Assembly (NCBI RefSeq): GCF_003086295.3 | Contig: NC_092051.1 | Location: forward strand, 78,376,445 to 78,440,444 | DNA from: Arachis hypogaea | Lineage: Eukaryota > Streptophyta > Magnoliopsida > Fabales > Fabaceae | Direction: 5' to 3' | DNA: 64,000 nucleotides | In this document: piece after piece, positions 55,340-64,000 of the stretch | How positions within the stretch are numbered: the first letter of the stretch is position 1 | How the letters are laid out: each line of letters opens with the position of its first letter | Notes under the pieces: generated by a model | What the model was told of the DNA's origin: nothing | What the model saw: only the letters and a program-made list of their open reading frames with translations | Database searches by the model: none | Position numbers and translations under genes: made by a program

Positions 55340-57668
55340 TTGAGCAGGAGCAAGGATAAGAACATTCTTGTTGAAGATGATCCTGAACCTGAAAAGACTC
55401 TGAAGAGGAAGCTAAGGGAAGCTAAAGCACAACTCTTTAGAGAAAATCTGACAGAAATTTTTGAAAAAGAAGGAGATATGGCCGAAAATAATAACAATGC
55501 ATGGAAGATGCTTGGTGACTTTACTGCACCAAATTCCAATTTACATGGAAGAAGCATCTCAATCCCTGCCATTGGAGCAAACAATTTTGAGCTAAAGCCT
55601 CAATTAGTTTCTCTGATGCAACAGAACTGCAAGTTTCATGGACTTCCATCAGAAGATCCTTTTCAGTTCTTAACTGAATTCTTGCAGATCTGTGATACTG
55701 TTAAGACCAATGGGGTTGTTCCGAGGTCTACATGCTTATGATTTTTCCGTTTGCTGTAAGAGACAGAGCTAGAATATGGTTGGACTCTCAACCTAAGGAT
55801 AGCCTGAACTCTTGGGATAAGCTGGTCACGGCTTTCTTAGCCAAGTTCTTTCCTCCTCAAAAGCTTAGCAAGCTTAGAGTGGATGTTCAAACCTTCAAAC
55901 AGAAAGAAGGTGAATTCCTCTATGAAGCTTGGAAGAGATATAAGTAACTGACTAAAATGTGTCCTTCTGACATGCTTTCAGAATGGACCATCCTGGATAT
56001 ATTCTATGATGGTCTGTCTGAATTATCTAAGATGTCATTAGACCATTCTGCAGGTGGATCCATTCACCTAAAGAAAACGCCTGCAAAAGCTCAGGAACTC
56101 ATTGACATGGTTGCAAATAACCAATTTATGTACACTTCTGAAAGGAATCTTGTGAGTAATGGGATGCCTCAGAGGAAGGGAGTTCTTGAAATTGATACTT
56201 TGAATGTCATATTGGCTCAGAATAAAATATTGACTCAGCAAGTCAATATGATTTCTCAGAGTCTAAATGGATTGCAAGCTGCATCCAACAGTACTCAAGA
56301 GGCATCTTCTGAAGAAGAAGCTTATGATCCTGAGAACCCTGCAATAGCAGACGTAAATTACATGGGAGAACCCTATGGAAATACCTATAATCCCTCATGG
56401 AGAAATCATCCAAATTTCTCATGGAAGGATCAACAAAGCCTCAACAAGGCTTTAATAATGGTGGAAGAAATAGGTTTAGCAATAGCAAGCCTTTTCCATC
56501 ATCCACTCAGCAATAGACAGAGAATTCTGAGCAGAATCCATCTAGCTTAGCAAATATAGTCTCTGATCTATCTAAGGCCACTTTAAGTTTCATGAATGAA
56601 ACAAGGTCCTCCATTAGAAATTTGGAGGCACAAGTGGGCCAGCTGAGTAAAAGGGTCACTGAAACTCCTCCTAGTACTCTCCCAAACAATACAAAAGAGA
56701 ATCCAAAAAGAGAGTGCAGGGCCATTACCTTACTTGGTGTGGCTGAACCCAAAGAGGAGGAGGAGGACGTGAATCCTAGTGAGGAAGATCTCCTGGAATG
56801 CTCAGTAACCAATAAGGAGTTTCCCTTTGAGGAACCAAAGAAATTTGAGGCTCATCTAGAGACCATAGAGATTTCATTGAAACTCCTTCTGCCCTTCATG
56901 AGCTCTGATGAGTATTCATCTTCTGAAGAGGATGAAGACATTACTGAAGAGCAAGTTGCTAAGTACCTTGGTGCAATCATGAAGCTGAATGCCAAATTAT
57001 TTGGTAACGAGACTTGGGAAGATGAACCTCCCTTGCTCACCAATGAACTAAATGCATTGGATAGGCAGAAATTACCTCAAAAGAAACAAGATCCTGGTAA
57101 ATTCCTAATTCTCTGTAACATAGGCACCATGACCTTTGAGAAGGCTTTGTGTGACCTAGGGTCAGGAATAAACTTAATGCCATTCTCTGTAATGGAGAAA
57201 TTTGGGATCTTTGAGGTGCAAGCTGCCAGAATCTCTTTAGAGATGGCCGACAACTCAAGAAAATAGGCTTATGGACTAGTAGAGGACGTGCTAGTAAAGG
57301 TTGAAGGCCTTTACATCCCTGCTGATTTTATAATCCTAGACACTGGGAAGGATGAGGATGAATCCATCATCCTTGGAAGACCCTTTCTAGCCACAGCAAG
57401 AGCTGTGATTGATGTGGACAGAAGAGAAATGGTCCTTCAACTGAATGAGGACAACCTTGTGTTTAAAACTCAAGGATCTCCTTCTGTAACCATGGAGAGT
57501 AAGCATGAAAAGCTTCTCTCACTGCAGAGTCAACCAAAGCCCCCACAGTCAAACTTTAAGTTTGGTGTTGGGAGGCCACAACCATACTCTAAGTTTGGTG
57601 TTGAACCCCCACATTCAACTTCTAAGTTTGGTGTTGGGAGGTTCCAACAATGTTCTGAACATCTGTGA
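55340..57668 (+). pseudogene. gag-protease (element J)
   Basis: Frame opens with TTG at 55340 and no upstream ATG; ATG at 55478 (gatATGGCC, MAENNNN). Capsid-like core at 55570-55900 (IGANNFELKPQL, FPFAVRDRARIWL, AFLAKFFPPQKL), split by a frameshift near 55725. In-frame stop at 55945-55947; open 55957-56550 (MLSEWTILDIFYDGL, GKTYNPSW-like NYMGEPYGNTYNPSW); second frameshift before 56592. The protease is at 56592-57266, with catalytic Asp in ALCDLGSG (codon 57153-57155), a stop at 57264-57266, and IILGRPFLATARAVIDV at about 57370-57420. The C terminus has three FGVG repeats. This is Gag plus retropepsin of the FIDEL/Feral type. Confidence 0.85.
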
Positions 57669-57717
57669 GGCTCCATGAGAGCTCACTGTCAAGCTATTGA
57701 CATTAAAGAAGCGCTTG

Positions 57718-57733
57718 TTGGGAGGCAACCCAA
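57718..57733 (+). other. Conserved post-ORF hairpin (J copy)
   Basis: TTGGG-AGGCAA-CCCAA about 50 nt after the gag-protease stop (57666-57668). Confidence 0.75.
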
Positions 57734-57880
57734 TGTTATTTAATTATATCTATTTTATTTTATTGTTATTCTATTTTTTTAGGTTGATGATCATGTGGAG
57801 TCACAAAAACTACTGAAAAATCAAAAACAGAATGAAAAACAGCTTTAAAAATAGCTCACCCTGGTGGAAGAACTTACTAG

Positions 57881-58646
57881 CCTGTGGAAATTGACAGTGA
57901 AAGTTCTTTGTGTCTTATCCTCCATGTTGACTTTAGCTTCCCTAGGAAGAATTTGAGTCTTGAGTTATGCAACAACACTTTTTGGCCTTCTACAAACTCT
58001 CTCCTTGCTAGCTTGTGATCATGCCATTCCTTTGCTTTTTCTTTGTAAATCTTGGCATTTTCATAAGCTTGGGATCTGAATTCATCTAACTCGTTAAGTA
58101 GCAACAATCTTCTTTCCCCAGCAGCTTGATTATCAAATTTCAACATCTTTAGAGCCCAAAATGCTCTTTGTTCAAGCTCTACTGGTAGATGACAAGCCTT
58201 TGCAAACACCAGTTGGTATGGAGACATGCTAATGGGTGTCTTGAAAGCTGTCCTAAAAGCCCATAGTGCATCATCTAGCTTCTTGGACCAATCCTTTCTT
58301 AAGTTTCCAACAGTCTTCTCAAGGATTCTCTTGAGCTCTCTATTTAAAATTTCAGCTTGACCATTGGTTTGTGGATAGTATGGGGTTGCTACCTTGTGCT
58401 TGACACCATATTTTAGGAGGAGTGTCTCAAGTTGCTTGTTGCAAAAGTGAGTTCCCCTATCATTTATAAGAGCTCTTAGAACCCCAAACCGACTGAATAT
58501 ATTCTTCCTCAAGAATTAATCACCACTTTGTTGTCATTTGTTGGAGTAGCTATGGCCTCAACCTATTTTGATACATAGTCCATAGCCACCAATATGTAAT
58601 TGTTTGAGTATGAGGGTAGCAATGGTCCCATGAAATGAATCCCTTA
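57881..58646 (-). pseudogene. Integrase core and C terminus (element K)
   Basis: After the stop at 58644-58646 the frame reads GIHFMGP, where the first catalytic Asp is His (codon 58635-58637). The 58512-57877 ORF (211 codons) keeps the second Asp ([10 protein letters not shown]) and the Glu ([12 protein letters not shown]), then [10 protein letters not shown] and [12 protein letters not shown]. The end (about 57925-57881) departs from the usual sequence. D,D-35-E activity would be lost. Confidence 0.85.
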
Positions 58647-60320
58647 AACATCAAACAACTCCAAATCCATGATGAATCTTTGTGGCATCTCATTTTTCTT
58701 GGGTAGCTTGCCAGCTCTTTGGCATTCATTGCACCTTGTCACAAACTCTTTTGCATCTTTGAATATTGTTGGCCAAAAGAACCTACATTGAAGCACCTTG
58801 GCTGCAGTTCTTTTCCCACTAAAATGTCCTCCATATGTGGATCTATGGCAATGCCAAAGGACCTCTTGTCCTTCCTCATGAGAGATGCATCTTCTTAAAA
58901 TCCCATCAGCACACTTCTTGAAAAGAAAAGGCTCATCCCAAATGTAGTGCTTAACATCATTTATGAGCTTTCTTCTCATATGCTTGTTAATGTTGGATGG
59001 TAGCTCTCCAATAGTTTTGAAATTGGCTATATCAACAAACCATGGGGCTTCTTGAATCATCATCAATTGTTCATCCAGAAAGCTCTCATTCACTACAAGG
59101 TTATGTGCTTCATCTTCTTCCTTTTGGATTCTTGATAGATGGTCAGCCACCTTGTTCTCTACTCCACTTCTATCCTTAATCTCAATGTTGAACTCTTGGA
59201 GTAACAAGATCCACCTTATCAATCTAGGCTTGGACTCTTGCTTGGTAAACAAATACTTAAGAGCTGCATGATCAGTAAACACAATGACTTTAGAACCAAT
59301 GAGATATGATCTAAACTTATCAAATGCAAAAACTATAGCAAGATGTTCTTTCTCTGTGGTGGTGTAGTTCCTTTGATTCTTATTAAGAACCTTGCTAGCA
59401 TAATAAATGACATGCACTAGCTTGTCTCTCCTTTGTCCTAGAACAGCACCAATAGCAAAGTCTAATGCATCACACATCAATTCAAAAGGCAAATCCCAGC
59501 TAGGTGGTGCTATAATAGGTGCAGAGGAGAGTCTACTTTTAAGCTCATCAAAGGCTTTCATGCATTCTCTATCAAAGATAAAAGGTACATTAGAGACAAG
59601 CAAGTTGCTTAAAGGTTTGGCAATCTTTGAAAAATCTCTAATGAACCTCCTATAAAACCTAGCATGCCCCAATAAACTTCCAATTGCTTTGACATTGCAA
59701 GGTGGAGGTAATTTCTCAATCACTTCCACCTTAGCCTTGTCCACCTCTATGCCTTTCTTAGAGATTTTGTGACCAAGGACCACCCCTTCGGTGACCATAA
59801 AGTGACACTTTTTCCAATTCAAAACTAGGTTGGTCTCTTGACATCTTTTTAGCACCAAGGCAAGATGGTGTAAGTACTTAGAAAATGAATCACCAAACAC
59901 AGAGAAATTATCCATGAAAATCTCAATAAACCTTTCAATCATGTCAGAGAATATGGACAGCATGCACCTTTGGAATGTGGCAGGTGCATTGCACAATCCA
60001 AAGGGCATTCTCCTATATGCAAAAACACCATAAGGACAAGTAAATAAAGTCTTTTCTTGGTCCTTGGGGTCTACTACAATCTGATTGTAGCCTGAGTATC
60101 CATCCAAGAAAGAGTAGTATTTATGTCTAGCTAGCCTTTCCAACATTTGATCCACGAAAGGTAGAGGAAAGTGATCCTTCCTTGTGGCTTCATTGAGCTT
60201 CCTATAGTCTATGCACATGCGCCATCCAGTCACTATTCTTGTTGGTATCGATTCATTTCTTTCATTTGGCACAACAATGAGTCCTCCCTTCTTAGGAACT
60301 ACTTACTTTGGGCTCACCCA
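58647..60320 (-). pseudogene. RT-RNase H-integrase N terminus (element K)
   Basis: 542-codon ORF 60272-58644, preceded by a stop at about 60302 within the RT N-terminal motif (SPWVSPK then stop). RT motifs: [32 protein letters not shown] and [10 protein letters not shown] at residues 119-128, where the second Asp of the FMDD box is Asn (codon 59907-59909). RNase [33 protein letters not shown]. The integrase zinc finger is [10 protein letters not shown] with CNECQ. Athila lineage. It is the longest open pol frame in the window but catalytically impaired. Confidence 0.9.
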
Positions 60321-61230
60321 AGGGCTGTCTAAGATTGGGTAGATCACCCCTGCTTGCCACAACTTCAGCACTTCTTTTTGGACCACTTCATTCATTACTG
60401 GATTTAACCTTCTTTGTGGCTATCTTGAGGGCTTGGAACCTTCCTCAAGAAGAATTTTATGCATGCATATTCAAGGACTAATCCCTTTTAAATCTTAAAG
60501 TGTCCATCCTATGGCATCCTTGTGTTGTCTTGGCACATTGATAAGCTCCTCTTCTTGCTCCTTACTGAAGCTTGAGTTGATGATAACTGGATATGGGTTG
60601 TTGTCACCAAAGTAGGCATACTTCAAGCTTGGAGGAAGGGTCTTCAATTCTAACTTTAGTGTTTCAACTACCTTGTTGCTTACCTTGTCTAGCATGATTG
60701 AGCCCTCTATGATTTCTTGTGGTAGTTCACCACATGATGCTTGCTGGTCTTGCTCCATTGCTTCTTTACATTGTTCCTCTTCTAGGACTCCTTGAACTAT
60801 CTTTTTCATTGTGTCCAACATCATGCATTCACCAATGGATTCTTTTGGGTAACTCATTGCTTTGAAGACATTAAACACCATCTTCTCTTCATGCAGTCTC
60901 AAAACTAACTCTCCCTTTTGTACATCAATTATAGCTCCAGCAGTAGATAGGAATGGTCTTCCTAGTATGATGGAGGCATTGGACTCCTCCTCCATATCAA
61001 GTACAACAAAGTCTGCTGGGAAGATGAATTCTCCCACTTTCACCAACAAGTCTTCCACCACCCCATGAGGAAATTTGAATGTTCTATCAGCTAATTGAAG
61101 TGCCATTCTTTTTAGTTTAGCCTCTTCAATTCTCATTCTTTTTATCATAGCCAAGGACATTAGGTTGATGCTAGCTCCCAAATCAGATAATGCTTTCTCA
61201 ATGTTGATATCCCCTATGATGCAGGGAATT
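60321..61230 (-). pseudogene. Protease and RT linker (element K)
   Basis: Active site SDLGASINLM near 61175, with the Asp kept; 228-codon ORF 61181-60495 contains FPADFVVLDMEEE and SIILGRPFLSTAGAIIDV, then a variable linker and PPSLKYAYFGDNNPYPVIINS leading into RT. A stop at about 60495 and another at about 60302 interrupt it. Confidence 0.8.
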
Positions 61231-63018
61231 TAAAAGCTCCTAGGATCATTCATCTTTTGGGGGAGCTTCTTTTGTATGATGGCACTACATTTGTTTGTGA
61301 GCACCACAATTTCCTTTTCTCCCCAATTTCTTTTCCTTGTCATGAGCTCCTTTAAAAACTTGGCATAGAGTGGCATTTGCTCTAATGCCTCAGCAAAGGT
61401 TATGTTAATTTAGAGCTTTTTAAAGATCTCAAAGAACCTAGAAAACTAGCTATCCTTCCCATCTTTTCTTAGTCTTTGTAGATAGGGTGCTTTTGGTATA
61501 TAAAGTTTCAAGACTTACTTTGGTGGGGTTGGTTTAGGTGTCTCTTCTTCCTTCTTGGTTCCTGGATCCATTGCAGCTTCTTCTTCTTACAATTTGTAGT
61601 TTGAAGAAGCCTCTTCCACCACTTTTCTACTTCTTATTATGATGGATTTGCATTTCCCTCTTGGGTTGGCCATGGTATCACTTGGAAATGTATGTGTGGG
61701 CATGGGTATCTGCTTGGACAAGCTCCCTAGTTGTGCTTCCAGTTTTGAAATTGCTGTCCCTTGGTTCCTTATGTTGGATCTGGTCTCCTCTTAGATTGAG
61801 TCTATCTTTTGGTCAGATTGCAATTGCCTCTCTATAACAGTGGTAATACTCTCTGCCAATTATGACATAGCAGCCTCCAATCTTGCAAAGTTATTACTGC
61901 TATCACATGGTTGTGGGGCTAAGGATGATGCATTTTGAGAATGGTTATTTTATGGTTTTGGGTGGAGTAGTATGCTGCATTTTGTGAGTTATGGTGGGAT
62001 CTATGGTTGTTATGGCTGGGGTTGTTGTATTGGTTGTTGTGGTATGGTTTGTGATCTTGGTTGTGGATTTGTTGGTTTCTCCACCTAAAATTTAGGTAGT
62101 TCTTCCAACCTGGGTTGTATGTTTTGGCATTCGAGTCATATGGTGGTCTGGAGGAATTGTTCACATAGTTGGCTTGCTCCCATTCACATTCAACTTCTGG
62201 CTTATCTTCCTCTTGTAATGGTGCTTGAGCTTGGATGGCTGAGACTTAATTCTTCTCCATCTGCTTGGTTAGAGCTGCTAGTTGAGCTGTGATCACCTTG
62301 TTTTTAGCCAGCAGAGCATCCATGGAGTTGAGCTCTATCACTCCCCTTCTTGGGTTTCTATCGGATGCATAGAAGTACTCATTGTTGGCCACAGTTTCTA
62401 TGATGTCTATGACTTCTTCAATTGTCTTCTTTTTGTTGAGAAAGCCTCCTGAAGAGTGATCTAAAGCCTTCTTTGATTCTTGTGTCAATCCTTCATAGAA
62501 TATGTGCAGTTGTACCCACTCATTGAACATGTCTGGAGGGCATTTCCTTGTCAACTCCTTGTACCTCTCCCATGCCTCATAGAGAGTTTTACCATCTTGT
62601 TGTCTAAATGATTGCACCTCAGCTCTTAATATGTTAACTCTTTGGGAAGGGTAAAATCTTGCTAAGAACTTGTTCACTACTTCTTCCCAAGTTGTCAAAC
62701 TCTCCTTAGGAAATAATTCCAACCACTTTGATGCCTTATCTGTGAGAGAAAAGGAAAACAAAAGTAGTTTGTAGGTGTCCAAGTGAACACCATTTGCCTT
62801 TACAGTGTCACAAATTCTCAAGAATGTGGTTAAGTGTTGGTTTGGATCTTGTTGAGCATTTTCTCCAAATGAACAATTGTTCTGAACAAGAGTGATTAGC
62901 TATGGTTTGAGCTCAAAATTGTTGGCATGTATGTTAGGTCTCAAGATGCTACTCCCACAATTCCCAAGATTAGGATTGATATAAGAGCCTAGCACTCTCC
63001 TCTCTTGTGGAGGAGTGG
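61231..63018 (-). pseudogene. gag (element K), 5'-truncated
   Basis: From the LTR junction at 63018: ERRVLGSYINPNLG, ANNFELKP, a stop near 62900, then the 62821-62246 ORF (191 codons) with LLLFSFSLTDKASKWL, KFLARFYPSQRV and CPPDMFNEWVQLHIFYEGL. After a stop comes the Asn/His-rich NPGWKNYLNFRWRN stretch (62164-61919), then a decayed linker with repeated stops (61900-61231). The first part of gag and the leader are missing. Confidence 0.8.
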
Positions 63019-64000
63019 TGCACGAATTGTGAATCACACTTTTCACAACGCGTACCACTAACCAGCAAGTGCACTGGGTCGTCCAAGTAATACCTTACGT
63101 GAGTAAGGGTCGAATCCCACGGAGATTGTTGGTTTGAAGCAATCTATGGTTATTTTGTAAATCTTAGTCAGGAAGTCAATTATGTTTATCAGTTGAATTG
63201 TGAATGACTGAGAGAGCATAAATTAAAGGTTACTTGTTATGCAGTAATGGAGAATATGTTGGAGTTTTGGAGATGCTTTGTCTTCTGAATCTCTGCTTTC
63301 CTCTGTCTTCTGATTCACGCACGCACGTCCTCCTATGGCAAGCTGTGTGTTGGTGGATCACCGTTGTCAATGGCTACCTTCCATCCTTCCAGTGAAAACT
63401 ACGCTCACGCGCTCTGTCACAGCACGGCTAATCACCGGTTGGTTCTCGATCCGGTTGGAATAGGATTTAGTATCCTTTTGCGTCTGTCACTAACGCCCCT
63501 CCTTCAGGAGTTTGAAGCTCGTCACAGTCATTCAATCCTTGAATCCTACTCGGAATACCACAGACAAGGTTTAGACTTTCTGGATTCTCATGAATGCTGC
63601 CATCAGTTCTAGCTTATACCACGGAGATTCTGATTAAGAGATCTCAGAGATACTCATTCAATCGGATATAGAACGGAGGTGGTTGTCAGGCACACGTTCA
63701 TGGGTTGAGGAAGGTGATGAATGTCACTGATCATCACCTTCATCACAGTTAAGCACGAATGAACATCTTAGATAGGAACAAGCGTGTTTGAATAGAAAAC
63801 AGAAATACTTGCATTAATTCATCGAGACACAGCAGAGCTCCTCACCCCCAACAATGGGGTTTAGAGACTCATGCCGTCAGAGAATACAAAGTTTAGATCT
63901 GAAATGTCATGAGATACAAAATAAGTCTCTAAAAGTTGTTTAAATACTAAACCAGTAGCCTAGGGTTACAAAATATGAGTGGACTGTGATGGATGATGCA
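63019..64000 (-). repeat. FIDEL-type LTR, partial (window edge)
   Basis: Minus-strand LTR whose 3' end (TGCA) is at 63019, continuing beyond the window. It matches 16610-17600 (element A LTR) closely, for example actaaccagcaagtgcactg. It abuts element K gag with no PBS, so it is either an insertion into K (flank agtgg, 63014-63018) or a recombination junction. Confidence 0.85.

Larger units (their letters stand above)
51692..57880 (+). mobile_element. Element J, FIDEL/Feral-like, interrupted
   Basis: Plus-strand element with complete 5' LTR, PBS region, long leader, gag and protease, post-ORF hairpin and some following sequence, ending near 57880 where the opposite-strand body K begins. No RT or IN of its own is seen. 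Left flank gcgtg (51687-51691). Two frameshifts and two in-frame stops in gag-protease make it inactive. Confidence 0.85.
57881..63018 (-). mobile_element. Element K, Athila-like gag-pol body without LTRs
   Basis: Minus-strand gag, protease, RT, RNase H and integrase in the normal order. It ends at the integrase C terminus near 57881-57925 inside element J and, on the other side, is cut in gag by an LTR at 63019. PBS, leader, gag start, PPT and 3' LTR are all missing. Protein wording differs clearly from A, so it is another Athila-type family. Multiple stops. Confidence 0.8.

Noticed and set aside
1..64000. Host plant gene among the repeats
   Set aside because: Every ORF above about 120 codons that I could interpret belongs to a retrotransposon or to low-complexity sequence; no exon-intron pattern of a host gene seen.

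Overview
The window reads as plant nuclear DNA that consists entirely of nested, mostly decayed LTR retrotransposons. I see no host protein gene, tRNA, rRNA, CRISPR array or bacterial feature. The wording of the LTRs (starts TGATGAGCGG and TGATAAACC, the word TAAGTTTGGTGT, palindromic cassettes such as GGCGTTNAACGCC) and the Athila-like Ty3/gypsy polyproteins match repeats I know from peanut (Arachis), including the FIDEL/Feral type. The species call is recognition from memory, not a search. Primer binding sites (PBS) match the 3' end of plant tRNA-Asp (TGGCGCCGTTGCCGGGGA or close variants).

Layout. 1-1242: minus-strand FIDEL-type LTR, cut by the window edge, lying inside a second LTR (1243-2005). 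2006-6676: minus-strand non-autonomous element B. 6677-8765: an LTR tail, unassigned AT-rich DNA and a partial LTR. 8766-10269: minus-strand gag-protease fragment (M). 10270-34165: minus-strand non-autonomous element C. Its left LTR holds a 3'-truncated autonomous element A (gag, PR, RT, RNase H, IN; 10792-18124). Its right LTR holds a complete non-autonomous element D (23892-33780, TSD catgc/cacgc). 34166-34751: a second copy of C interior, giving an LTR-interior-LTR-interior tandem. 34752-38150: plus-strand fragment H (LTR, PBS, gag). 38151-50871: minus-strand element E, a relative of D, interrupted by complete element F (39025-46639, TSD gtgtt). 50872-51691: orphan GGCGTGCCACGCC array. 51692-57880: plus-strand FIDEL/Feral-like element J (LTR, PBS, gag-PR). 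57881-63018: minus-strand Athila-like gag-pol body K without LTRs. 63019-64000: start of another minus-strand LTR.

How the parts could work together. D, E, F, B and C carry LTRs, PBS and polypurine tracts (PPT) but no polymerase, so they would depend on enzymes supplied by autonomous relatives of the A and K type. A and K are themselves disabled by frameshifts, stops and lost catalytic residues. D, E and F share ORF1, a hairpin after ORF1, a GC-rich palindrome array and, in D and F, an ORF2 preceded by a splice-acceptor-like tract plus a duplicated internal PPT. This points to a conserved non-autonomous design rather than random debris.

The observations I would check first are: (1) four palindromic cassette families that share one dyad geometry and recur in LTRs, interiors and even gag reading frames; (2) a short hairpin just after the ORF in six element copies from two families, with a compensatory base-pair change; (3) the duplicated PPT and CAG|GATG arrangement of ORF2; (4) repeated insertion next to CACGC/GCGTG words inside the palindrome arrays.
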